Position numbers and translations under genes: made by a program
Source: Billgrantia tianxiuensis
GTDB taxonomy: Bacteria > Pseudomonadota > Gammaproteobacteria > Pseudomonadales > Halomonadaceae
DNA: 64,000 nt
Direction: 5' to 3'
Assembly (NCBI RefSeq): GCF_009834345.1
Contig: NZ_CP035042.1
Coordinates: 744,001 to 808,000, forward strand
In this document: one piece after another, positions 39,756 through 50,666 of the stretch
Layout: each line of letters starts with the position of its first letter
How positions within the stretch are numbered: position 1 is the stretch's first letter
Notes under the pieces: generated by a model
What the model was told of the DNA's origin: nothing
What the model saw: the letters and a program-made list of their open reading frames with translations, nothing else
The model's database searches: none

Positions 39756-40228
39756 TGAGCAACGAATGAAGTGATTCAAACGGCTCGAATCACTTCAGAT
39801 CGTCGAGAAGCTCGGGGACCACCACCCCCCCATGCCCTGTGCAACCCGGGCATCGAGACGATCGACGTTCGCTCCGCGATGTGTAACTTAGGTTGCGATG
39901 AGACGGGTACCGCCGATAGGCAAGGAAAGGTACCAGATGGGCAAGGATGCCCTGGCAAGGATGCCTCATCCCCTTCGGGGGATCGAATTCGGCCCCAGCG
40001 CTGGCGTGTATCACGCAGCGATGGTGGCAAGCAGAGCACGAAGCAGAGCGGCTTGCCGCTCACCCGTACCGGCAGCTCCTGGTGGCATAGGGTCGGCAAC
40101 GGGGCTTCGGGGGCCTTCGGGCCCGCTGAAAGTATGGGACATGGCTCGACCAGGCGAACGATGCCCATATTTTCAACCCCTTCAGTTCCCTGCGTACTTG
40201 GGCCGGCACCAGCCGGCCTCTTTTTTTT
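39756..40228 (+). ncRNA. candidate structured regulatory RNA upstream of glrK
   Basis: About 470 nt with no convincing reading frame, bounded by a sigma54-type promoter and a strong intrinsic terminator. Perfect or near-perfect helices are visible: an 11-bp 5' stem (39767-39797), a GATCGTC/GACGATC helix enclosing ATGCCC/GGGCAT (39798-39863), GGTACC arms (39905-39934), two hairpins with AAGGAU loops (39939-39952, 39954-39965), two UUCG tetraloops (39968-39983, 40111-40124) and an 11-bp stem (40128-40138 with 40164-40174). It sits where glmY sits in enteric bacteria but is over twice as long. It does not match RNase P RNA, tmRNA, 6S or SRP RNA motifs. Function is unknown; a GlrR-driven sRNA or CsrA sponge is inferred. 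Confidence 0.55.
40201..40228 (+). terminator. strong intrinsic terminator of the candidate RNA
   Basis: GGCCGGC-ACCA-GCCGGCC is a perfect 7-bp stem with a 4-nt loop, followed after TC by eight T residues. It lies before glrK, so it ends an upstream transcript that is not argA, which has its own terminator. Confidence 0.85.
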
Positions 40229-40332
40229 CCGCCAGGAAACTAGAACGGGACGTTAGTTGAGCGTGGAACTCTGTTATCCTTCAGGTACGTGCCATGGTGG
40301 TTTCTTACCCTCTCCTGAATAGAACATTGGTC

Positions 40333-41832
40333 ATGACCAAACGGGTCTCGCGCCGCTGGCGTCCACGCTCATTGCTGCAGCTCGTACTGTTGGCATTTCT
40401 TGTCGTCATGTTACCGCTGGGAGTCCTGATGTATCAGGCCGGCCAGGCGCTTTCCGAGCTTTCGCGCCTGGCGGACGTCAGCGCACGCCAGGCGGTGGAA
40501 GAGAGCCGGCGTGCCCGCGTACTGGGCAACCTCGCCGTCGAGATGGAGCGCAGCGCGCGCCAGTATGCGGTGCTAGAGCAGGAGAGCCTGCTCGAACTCT
40601 ATGCCGAGCGGCATTCCGAATTCCAGGAACTGCTGGCGCAGCAGCGCCGCTTCCTGCCCAACGATCCCGACGTTCTGGCCCTGGAGGAACAGCTGCTGCT
40701 GCTTTCGCAGCTGCCGGAGCTGGATGCCGAGGAACTCGACGTCTGGCTGGCGCTATTCGTGCCCTTCGCCGAACACACCGAATCGATGCGACGGGCCACC
40801 AATCGCCAGATCGACGCCACCATCGAAATGATCAGCGCCCGGGCGCAGGACGTACAGTCGCGGCTGTGGTTGCAGACCACGGCACTGGTGTCGGCCAGCC
40901 TGTTGCTCATGCTGCTGTTCAGCTGGCTGATCATTCGCCCGGTGCGCCAGCTGGAGCGCCGTATCCTCAGTATCGGCAGCGGCGTGGAAACCAACGATCG
41001 CGACACCATCCAGGGACCCGCCGAGCTGGTTCAGCTCGGCGACCGGCTCGACTGGCTCTCGACGCGGCTCAGCGATCTCGAGGCGCAGAAGCAGCAATTC
41101 CTGCGCCACATGTCTCATGAGCTCAAGACGCCGCTGGCCAGCGTGCGCGAAGGTTCTGCGCTGCTGGCCGACGGTGTGGCGGGCGAAATGACGCCGCGCC
41201 AGCGCGAGATCCTGTCACTGATCGACTCCAGCGGCCGCGAACTACAGCGGCTGATCGAACAGTTGCTCGACTACAACCTACTGCAGCACAACCAGCGCAT
41301 CACCCTCACGCAGGTGGACCTGGCGACGCTAGTCAAGACTACACTGGCCAAGCACCGCCTGGCGCTGGAGAACAAAGGCATGCGGGTGACCGCCTTTGAC
41401 GGTCCGCTGGAGTGGGTGGTGGATCGCACCGCCGTGGGCCGCATTCTCGATAACCTGGTTTCCAACGCCATTGCCTACGGCGAGGACGGCGGCGAGCTGT
41501 TGATCCGCGCCCATGCCGGACGCGATAACCTCATTCTCGATGTCGCCAATACCGGCGAACCCATCGACGAGCATGATCGCCCACGGCTGTTCGAGCCCTT
41601 CTACCAGGGCCGTTCGCGGCGCAAGGGGCCGCTCAAGGGCTCGGGCATCGGGCTTTCGGTGGCCGCCGACTGCGCGCGCATCCAGAGCGGTGGCTTGACA
41701 CTGATCGAAGACAGGGAGTTCGACGTGTGCTTCCGCCTGACGCTGCCGCGTCAGGCGGTGCCCTTGACCAGAGATGATAATAAGATCGGGCCCGTCGAAC
41801 TGGGCATTGACGCAAGGAGCGAGAAACGATGA
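40333..41832 (+). CDS. glrK: sensor histidine kinase GlrK (QseE)
   Basis: About 499 residues: two membrane helices (near 15-37 and 185-207) around a periplasmic helical domain, a HAMP segment, the H-box FLRHMSHELKTPLASVREG, the N-box DNLVSNAIAYG and the G-box GSGIGLSV. The N-terminal RSLLQLVLLAFLVVMLPLGV and the H-box region closely follow E. coli GlrK. An ATG 13 codons earlier is possible. It phosphorylates GlrR and is coupled to qseG by a four-base overlap. Confidence 0.9.
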   Translation: MTKRVSRRWRPRSLLQLVLLAFLVVMLPLGVLMYQAGQALSELSRLADVSARQAVEESRRARVLGNLAVEMERSARQYAVLEQESLLELYAERHSEFQELLAQQRRFLPNDPDVLALEEQLLLLSQLPELDAEELDVWLALFVPFAEHTESMRRATNRQIDATIEMISARAQDVQSRLWLQTTALVSASLLLMLLFSWLIIRPVRQLERRILSIGSGVETNDRDTIQGPAELVQLGDRLDWLSTRLSDLEAQKQQFLRHMSHELKTPLASVREGSALLADGVAGEMTPRQREILSLIDSSGRELQRLIEQLLDYNLLQHNQRITLTQVDLATLVKTTLAKHRLALENKGMRVTAFDGPLEWVVDRTAVGRILDNLVSNAIAYGEDGGELLIRAHAGRDNLILDVANTGEPIDEHDRPRLFEPFYQGRSRRKGPLKGSGIGLSVAADCARIQSGGLTLIEDREFDVCFRLTLPRQAVPLTRDDNKIGPVELGIDARSEKR

Positions 41833-42443
41833 AGGGGACCGAGATCTTCGGTACAAGAAACAGAACCAGTGCAGCAACCCGTGCAAGAACCGGTACGAGA
41901 AGGGCCCTGACGATTGGTGGACTAGCCGTCCTTCTGGGCGGCTGCGAGTTACTACCCGAGAACGCCATGCTCGGGACGGAAGCGGAGGAGACGCCGGAAG
42001 CAGTAGCCTGCCATGCCGGAGAGCCGACGTTCGAGGACGAAGCCTGCCTGCTGCACAACTGGGTAGCCTTTGGCCTGGCCTCGCAGCGCGGCGACAGGGA
42101 GTGGCGCAGCCAGGCCATGATGCAGCTCGATGCCGCGCCGGGCAGAAGCGAGGCCGAGCGGGAACTGGCCCGCGCCGTGACACTGGCCTGGGGCAACGAG
42201 AGTGAATGGCGGCAGGCCGCGGAACTCTACCAGGAGTATACGCATGCTGCGCCGGCCGACCTGCAACCGCTGCTGCGCTACTGGCGCAACGAACTGGAGG
42301 GGCGGCGGTCCCTGTCAAGCCAGGGATCGAATGCACGTGCTCAGGTGGCTTCACTGCAACAAGAGAACGCCGAGCTTGCCGAAAAGCTCGAAGCGCTTAC
42401 CGCCATCGAGCAGAACATGAACCTGCGACAGCAATCGCCCTGA
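41829..42443 (+). CDS. qseG: QseG-like outer-membrane lipoprotein
   Basis: A 204-residue lipoprotein: an unusually long basic N-terminus (RARTGTRRALTIGG), then lipobox LLGGC with the modified Cys near residue 39, a helical tetratricopeptide-like middle and a C-terminal coiled coil (VASLQQENAELAEKLEALTA). It is encoded between glrK and glrR exactly as QseG in enteric bacteria, where it binds the kinase periplasmic domain and sets its activity. Assignment rests on position and architecture more than on sequence identity. Confidence 0.75.
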   Translation: MKGTEIFGTRNRTSAATRARTGTRRALTIGGLAVLLGGCELLPENAMLGTEAEETPEAVACHAGEPTFEDEACLLHNWVAFGLASQRGDREWRSQAMMQLDAAPGRSEAERELARAVTLAWGNESEWRQAAELYQEYTHAAPADLQPLLRYWRNELEGRRSLSSQGSNARAQVASLQQENAELAEKLEALTAIEQNMNLRQQSP

Positions 42444-42456
42444 GCGATGAAGGGAG

Positions 42457-43881
<1,425 letters not shown>

Positions 43882-43900
43882 CGCCCGCCAACCTGCCTTC

Positions 43901-43924
43901 GAGAGCGCCTCCGCAGGCGCTCTC
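43901..43924. terminator. bidirectional terminator between glrR and xseA
   Basis: GAGAGCGCCT-CCGC-AGGCGCTCTC is a perfect 10-bp stem between the convergent glrR and xseA stops, with a T-rich flank on the plus side. Confidence 0.8.
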
Positions 43925-43925
43925 T

Positions 43926-45266
43926 TCATTTCAGGCGACGCTTCACTTCCACTCTCAGGCGCCCTTCCCCCAGCCGGGCCGTCAGTGCCTGGCCGGGCTG
44001 GGTGTCGGCGGCCCGCCGCATCACCTTGCCCGAATCGTCCTGCAGGATGGCGTAGCCGCGCCCCAGTACCGCCAGCGGGCTGACCGCCTGTAGCTGCCGC
44101 GCCAGCCCGGCCAGGCGTTCGCGCTGGCGTGCCATGTCGCGCTGCATGGCCTGCTCGAGGCGCGTCCGTGCCTTGGTCAAACGGTTTGCCGCTCGCTCGA
44201 CTTCGCGCCCCGGATGGCAGCTCGCCATGCGCCGCTGCAGATGGCCCAACTGCCGGCGTTCCGCCATCAATCGTGCGTGCATGGCCCGTTGCAGGCGGGC
44301 TTCCAGTTCGCCCAGCGTTTGGCGCTGGCGGGTCAATACCTCGCCGGGGTGGCGTAGCCGTGCGCGCAGATGATCCAGCCGCTGGCCCTCGCGCTCGAGT
44401 CGCGCCTGGGCACAGCGCGAAAGCTGGCGCTCCAGCCCGACCAGGCGGCGTGTCAGGTCACGGCGATCCGGTACCAGCATTTCGGCGGCGGCGGAGGGCG
44501 TGGGGGCGCGCACGTCGGCGGCCAGGTCCGACAGGGTGATATCGACCTCGTGACCCACCGCCGACATCACCGGCAGGCGCGAATGGAAGATCGCCCGCGC
44601 CAGGTGCTCGTCGTTGAACGCCCACAGGTCCTCCAGGCTGCCGCCGCCACGGGTGATCAGGATCACGTCGCGGGCTGGGTCCAGCGCCTGCTGGCGGTTG
44701 AGCAGCCCCAGCGCGGCGATCAGCGCCGGGGCCGCCTCGCGACCCTGCACGGGCACGGCGATCAGCGTGACCCGGGCCAGCGGCCAGCGCGCGGCGAGCA
44801 CCGCCAGCACGTCGCGGATCGCCGCGCCGCTGGGCGAGGTGAGTACCAGCAGGTGGCGGGGCGGGCAGGGCAAGGGGCGCGAGTTGGCGAACACGCCCTC
44901 GGCGGCGAGCCGCTGCTTGAGCCGTTCGAGTGCGAGCAGCAGTTCGCCTTCGCCAGCCGGCTGCACCGCCTCGGCGATCAGCTGGTAGTCGCCGCGCGGC
45001 TCGAACAGCGATACCCGCCCGCGCACCCGCACGCGGTCGCCGTCGCGCATGGGGGCCGCGACGAAGCGCGCGCGGTTGCGGAACAGCGCACAGCGCAGCT
45101 GCGCCGAGCTGTCCTTGAGCGTGAAGTAGACATGCCCCGAGGCCGGCCGCGAGACCCCGGAAAGCTCGCCCTCGACCCATACCTCGCCGATGCCCTGCTC
45201 GAGCAGCAGCCGGGCGCGGCGGTTCACTTCGCTGACGGAAAGCGCGGTATCGGTGGAGTGGGTCAT
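43926..45266 (-). CDS. xseA: exodeoxyribonuclease VII large subunit XseA
   Basis: A 446-residue nuclease subunit. It has an N-terminal OB fold (EVWVEGELSGVSRPASGHVYF, DSSAQLRCALFR), a catalytic domain (VLTSPSGAAIRDVLAVLAAR, ILITRGGGSLEDLWAFNDE, SAVGHEVDITLSDLAADVRA) and a coiled-coil C-terminal region with a terminal beta segment (VLGRGYAILQDDSGKV). With XseB (not in the window) it degrades single-stranded DNA. I start at MTHSTDTALSVSEVN, the usual N-terminus, 16 codons inside the longest frame. Confidence 0.95.
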   Translation of the reverse strand: MTHSTDTALSVSEVNRRARLLLEQGIGEVWVEGELSGVSRPASGHVYFTLKDSSAQLRCALFRNRARFVAAPMRDGDRVRVRGRVSLFEPRGDYQLIAEAVQPAGEGELLLALERLKQRLAAEGVFANSRPLPCPPRHLLVLTSPSGAAIRDVLAVLAARWPLARVTLIAVPVQGREAAPALIAALGLLNRQQALDPARDVILITRGGGSLEDLWAFNDEHLARAIFHSRLPVMSAVGHEVDITLSDLAADVRAPTPSAAAEMLVPDRRDLTRRLVGLERQLSRCAQARLEREGQRLDHLRARLRHPGEVLTRQRQTLGELEARLQRAMHARLMAERRQLGHLQRRMASCHPGREVERAANRLTKARTRLEQAMQRDMARQRERLAGLARQLQAVSPLAVLGRGYAILQDDSGKVMRRAADTQPGQALTARLGEGRLRVEVKRRLK

Positions 45267-45384
45267 GCGGCGATCCCTGGGCCTGTGAATGCCAGCGAAC
45301 TGGCGGAAAGCCACACTCTAGCATGGTAGGGCTGGCATGGCCGGGTGCGCAGTCGGGAGAGCGGCCCGGCGCCAGACGAAAAAA

Positions 45385-45404
45385 GCGCCGGGGAGACCCG
45401 GCGC
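45385..45404 (-). terminator. terminator of the PRC-barrel gene
   Basis: GCGCCGGG-GAGA-CCCGGCGC, a perfect 8-bp stem, followed on the minus strand by six T residues. Confidence 0.85.
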
Positions 45405-45437
45405 AAGTTGCGTCATGGGGAGGGGCAATCAAATGAT

Positions 45438-46061
45438 TCAGTCGAAATCGTCCTCGATGTCCTCATCGGTGTACTCGGCGTCGTCGCCGTTGTCGTTCAC
45501 ACCGTCGGTGTCGCCGACCACGTCGCCACCGGCTTCGCCGTCGCGGAAGGCGGTGTCGCCGTCGTCACCCACGGCGCCGGTGCCGGCGGTACCGGTGGTC
45601 TGCCACACACCTTCGCGATCCTGCTCAGCGGCGCGACGCTCGCGCTCATCGTTGAACCACTGCTCGTCGTATTCGGGGAAGTTCTCGAGCTCATCCTCGC
45701 TGGCATCGACCAGGATACGGTGAGTCACGTCGTCCTGACCGAAGACACCATCGTCGTCACGGTCGGTTTCCATGGTGAAATGCTCGATACCGACGACTAC
45801 CTCGTCGCCGCCCATGCCCCACAGGCCACCGGCATTGACGATCAGGGCGCTCACCTGGCCCTGGTCATCCAGCAGGATGTTCTCGACGTTGCCGACTTCC
45901 TCGTCGGGGTCGTTGGCGTGGTAGACATCGGCACCGATGATGTCATCGGCGGAATAGAGGCCCTGTGCCGCTTGCGGGTCGTCCTGTGCAACGGCTTGAG
46001 TACCAAGAGCGAGGCTGCCTGCGATGGCGGTGATTGCGATAGTAAGTGCACGCTTCTGCAT
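45438..46061 (-). CDS. secreted acidic PRC-barrel domain protein
   Basis: A 207-residue protein with a signal peptide (MQKRALTIAITAIAGSLALG, cleaved near TQAVAQ), a PRC-barrel domain (DIIGADVYHANDPDEEVGNV, NILLDDQGQVSALIVNAGGL) and a strongly acidic, Gly-rich C-terminus (VVGDTDGVNDNGDDAEYTDE). The acidic tail fits a periplasmic protein in a halophile. The function is unknown; such genes are often stress-induced. The ATG is preceded by AAGGAGAG. It lies beside a CsbD gene. Confidence 0.88.
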   Translation of the reverse strand: MQKRALTIAITAIAGSLALGTQAVAQDDPQAAQGLYSADDIIGADVYHANDPDEEVGNVENILLDDQGQVSALIVNAGGLWGMGGDEVVVGIEHFTMETDRDDDGVFGQDDVTHRILVDASEDELENFPEYDEQWFNDERERRAAEQDREGVWQTTGTAGTGAVGDDGDTAFRDGEAGGDVVGDTDGVNDNGDDAEYTDEDIEDDFD

Positions 46062-46119
46062 TTTCTCTCTCCTTAAGACTGTCTTCCTTGGACCTAGGCG
46101 TTGCGCCTGAGGGAACCGT

Positions 46120-46317
46120 TTACAGATTTCGCGCCCAATCGTCGACCTGGCGTTCCGCTTCCTCGCGCTCCAGGCCATAGCGCTGCTGGATACGACCGAT
46201 CAGCTCGTCTTTCTTGCCACCAATCCGGTCCAGCTCGTCGTCGCTGAGTTCGCCCCAGCTGGAACGGGCTCTTCCCTTGAGTTCCTTCCATTTGCCTTCG
46301 ATCTGGTCCCAGTTCAT
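46120..46317 (-). CDS. CsbD family stress protein
   Basis: A 65-residue helical hydrophilic protein with the family core MNWDQIEGKWKELKGR and GELSDDELDRIGGKKDELIG. Members are abundant general-stress proteins of unknown mechanism. It is transcribed toward the PRC-barrel gene, 58 bp away, and both may answer salt stress. Confidence 0.92.
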   Translation of the reverse strand: MNWDQIEGKWKELKGRARSSWGELSDDELDRIGGKKDELIGRIQQRYGLEREEAERQVDDWARNL

Positions 46318-46484
46318 GTCGTCACTCCTGTCCGTGAGTGGACCCGTCGTGCACTCATCAAGCTAGATCACGTTCCTGCCGCTGTAAGTCAAAGTCGGTT
46401 TCGGACTGTTTCGAAGGGTAATTAGGATTGGGCGAAAGCCCGTCCAACCCCGTCGCAAACTGGAACCGGGAGCGAGGACTCGCA

Positions 46485-48034
<1,550 letters not shown>

Positions 48035-48043
48035 CGCCCGCTC

Positions 48044-48130
48044 AAGAGGGAAGAAAGAAGAGATAAGAGGGAAGAAAGGAGGCGAAGAGGCGGGATAGGG
48101 CCGTCTCTTCCTTCTTCGTTCTTCCCTCTT
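48044..48130. repeat. polypurine heptad tract with polypyrimidine dyad between guaB and guaA
   Basis: AAGAGGG-AAGAAAG-AAGAGAT-AAGAGGG-AAGAAAG runs in 7-bp steps from 48044 to 48078, and TTCTTCCCTCTT near 48119-48130 is its inverse complement. The transcript could form a long A/G:C/U hairpin just before guaA. Confidence 0.75.
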
Positions 48131-48191
48131 CATTCTAAGAGACATTGACCCAAGCCGCGGCGCTTGAGTCCACAACGGCGGTGGCCATTTC

Positions 48192-49766
48192 ATGCAAGAC
48201 ATTCACGCCCACAAGATCCTCATCCTCGACTTCGGCTCCCAGTACACCCAGCTGATCGCCCGCCGCGTGCGCGAGATCGGTGTGTACTCCGAAGTGCGCG
48301 CCTTCGACATCACCGAGGAAGAGATCCGCGAATACGCTCCCAACGGCATCATCCTCTCCGGCGGCCCGGAATCCACCGTGGCGGCCGGCTCGCCCCGCGC
48401 GCCCGAGTGCGTGTTCGAGATGGGCCTGCCGGTGTTCGGCATCTGCTACGGCATGCAGACCATGGCGGTACAGCTCGGCGGCGCCGTGGAGGGCTCCAAC
48501 AAGCAGGAGTTCGGCTACGCCCAGGTCAAGATCGACGGCAGCGACGACCTGTTCCGCGACATCAAGGACCACGTGGACCACGACGGCAAGGCGCTGCTCG
48601 ACGTGTGGATGAGCCACGGCGACAAGGTGGCTCGCGCCCCCGAGCCTTTCACCGTCACCGCCTCCACCCCCAGCTGCCCCATCGCCGCCATGACCTGGCC
48701 GGAGAAGCGCTTCTACGCCGTGCAGTTCCATCCCGAGGTGACCCACACCCTGCAAGGCATGCGCATCCTCGAGCACTTCGTGGTGGACATCTGTGGCGCC
48801 GAGAAGCTGTGGACCCCGGCGCGCATCATCGAAGACCAGATCGCCCGCGTGCGCGACCAGGTGGGCGACCGCCACGTGCTGCTTGGCCTCTCCGGCGGCG
48901 TGGACTCCTCCGTGGTGGCGGCGCTGCTGCACAAGGCCATCGGCGACCAGCTCACCTGCGTATTCGTGGACAACGGCCTGCTGCGCAAGAACGAAGGCGA
49001 CCAGGTAATGGAAACCTTCGCCCAGCACATGGGCGTGAAGGTGATCCGCGTGGACGCCGAGGAACTGTTCCTCTCCAAGCTCAAAGGGGAGAACGACCCG
49101 GAAGCCAAGCGCAAGATCATCGGCAACACCTTCATCGACGTGTTCGATGAAGAGGCCAGCAAGATCGAAGGCGTCGACTTCCTGGCCCAGGGCACCATCT
49201 ACCCCGACGTGATCGAATCCGCCGCCAGCAAGACCGGCAAGGCCCACGTGATCAAGTCGCACCACAACGTCGGCGGCCTGCCGGAGACCATGAAGCTGCA
49301 GCTGGTGGAACCGCTGCGCGAACTGTTCAAGGACGAAGTGCGCAAGCTCGGCCTGGAACTCGGCCTGCCCTACGACATGGTGTACCGCCACCCCTTCCCG
49401 GGGCCGGGCCTGGGCGTGCGCATTCTCGGCGAAGTGAAGAAGGAGTACGCCGACATCCTGCGCGAAGCCGACGCCATCTTCATCGAGGAACTGCACAACG
49501 CCGACTGGTACCACAAGACCAGCCAGGCCTTCGCCGTGTTCCTGCCGGTCAAGTCAGTCGGCGTGGTCGGCGACGGCCGCCGCTACGAATGGGTCATCGC
49601 CCTGCGCGCCGTGGAAACCATCGACTTCATGACCGCACGCTGGGCCCACCTGCCGTATGAGCTGCTGGAGAAAGTCTCCAACCGCATCATCAACGAGATC
49701 CGCGGCGTCTCCCGCGTGACGTATGACGTCAGCAGCAAGCCGCCCGCGACGATCGAGTGGGAGTGA
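48192..49766 (+). CDS. guaA: GMP synthase (glutamine-hydrolysing) GuaA
   Basis: A 524-residue bifunctional enzyme: a class I glutamine amidotransferase domain (nucleophile C85 in VFGICYGMQ, with HPEVTH), an ATP pyrophosphatase domain ([16 protein letters not shown]-loop) and a dimerisation domain ([20 protein letters not shown] to the end PPATIEWE). The last 41 bases of the gene plus the terminator are repeated at 54.1 kb. This 3' end is a known insertion point for mobile islands. Confidence 0.97.
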   Translation: MQDIHAHKILILDFGSQYTQLIARRVREIGVYSEVRAFDITEEEIREYAPNGIILSGGPESTVAAGSPRAPECVFEMGLPVFGICYGMQTMAVQLGGAVEGSNKQEFGYAQVKIDGSDDLFRDIKDHVDHDGKALLDVWMSHGDKVARAPEPFTVTASTPSCPIAAMTWPEKRFYAVQFHPEVTHTLQGMRILEHFVVDICGAEKLWTPARIIEDQIARVRDQVGDRHVLLGLSGGVDSSVVAALLHKAIGDQLTCVFVDNGLLRKNEGDQVMETFAQHMGVKVIRVDAEELFLSKLKGENDPEAKRKIIGNTFIDVFDEEASKIEGVDFLAQGTIYPDVIESAASKTGKAHVIKSHHNVGGLPETMKLQLVEPLRELFKDEVRKLGLELGLPYDMVYRHPFPGPGLGVRILGEVKKEYADILREADAIFIEELHNADWYHKTSQAFAVFLPVKSVGVVGDGRRYEWVIALRAVETIDFMTARWAHLPYELLEKVSNRIINEIRGVSRVTYDVSSKPPATIEWE

Positions 49767-49851
49767 GGCGCATCTAGGCAGAACGCCTGACGCGGCTAAG
49801 CTGACCGGAATCAAGGGTCTACCAAAGGGTAGGCCTTTTTTCTTTGCAATT
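49726..49851 (+). repeat. direct repeat L: guaA 3' end plus terminator
   Basis: The stretch from ACGTCAGCAGCAAG in guaA to just past the terminator is repeated in the same orientation at 54092-54220 with about one in five bases changed. It marks the left edge of the AT-rich accessory block. Confidence 0.85.
49813..49842 (+). terminator. guaA intrinsic terminator
   Basis: AAGG(G)TCTACC and GGTAGGCCTT pair around a short loop, followed by a T run (CCTTTTTTC). A diverged copy occurs at 54175-54207. Confidence 0.75.
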
Positions 49852-50011
49852 CGTTACAGGGTTTTGTTTACTCAGGTTAAGGTCGCCGAGACGACTGCCG
49901 ATAGAACAGGAAGGTACAAAGTAGACAGGGCTGTCGCAGGGAAAGGATGTTATCCCCGGGCGGTAGCGTGTTTTTGTTTTCAGTAGGTTAAACTAGCACT
50001 AATCCTAGAAG

Positions 50012-50483
50012 GTGAAGCCAGAAAATAAACACTGGCAGATCGATATATCGAGCTATTTCTTGGAAGTGGTGCGGTTTCTTCTATCTTTCTTCGTATCGGC
50101 AATTATAGGGGATGCAAATACCAACCTGACCAATACCATATTCAGCGATCCAGCCTAGCAAGCGTCTCGTGTATCGATATTTAAAACCGCATCTTCTTCA
50201 GCAGGACTTCTCAGTTGGTTTTTAAGTGCTTATTGGGATGATTTGTGTCGAGTTAACAAGAAAAATGTCTTTAACGTGACAATTAATTCTATTCAAGAAT
50301 GGCCGCTATGATAAAGTAACTGAGAAACTGAAAGGTGCAACCTTGGTAATTGCCAATTTTCAGAGTTTAATTGATGTGGCTGATGAGGATGATCGAGTCT
50401 TTGTAGGCCAGTCATATACCGTGTGGAATAACTATAAGATTGCATTAAAGGCAATGAAAAGTTTCATGATTTTATCAGAATAA
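50012..50483 (+). pseudogene. decayed D12-class DNA adenine methylase (psi-dam)
   Basis: No open frame survives, but pieces align in order with the intact dam gene at 54.3 kb: GTGAAGCCA...AAATAAACACTGG (start and KWAG region), RYIELFLGSGAV (motif I, cf. RYIEPFLGGGAI), LCRVNKKNVFNV (cf. LYRENLRGEFNV) and VFVGQSYT, where the catalytic DPPY has become GQSY. The pieces lie in more than one frame, with large internal loss. Base composition is AT-rich like the island. The rest of the 49.85-50.67 kb gap shows no gene. Confidence 0.65.
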
Positions 50484-50666
50484 AATTTTCATGTGCTAAT
50501 AAGATGCGAAGAGTCGCGGTGCGTTGGCTCTAAGGGCAAATAAAGTGTTCGAGATCTGTATGGAAACGGTTTCATGTATGAAAGTCGACATAGCACGATC
50601 TGTTCGTAAGCATCGGTACGGAAAAATCTGAAGAACTTGTGTATTAGCGGAGCGTGGGGAAGATCA

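Noticed and set aside
39756..40228. The region as RNase P RNA, tmRNA or 6S RNA
   Set aside because: The universally conserved rnpB core (GAGGAAAGUCC-like), the tmRNA ends and tag frame, and the 6S open bubble are all absent.
39771..40256. A 161-codon open frame across the candidate RNA region
   Set aside because: Low-complexity, Arg/Gly/Ser/Pro-rich sequence with no recognisable fold, reading through the terminator hairpin and T run; overlapping frames of similar quality exist. GC-rich DNA gives such frames by chance.
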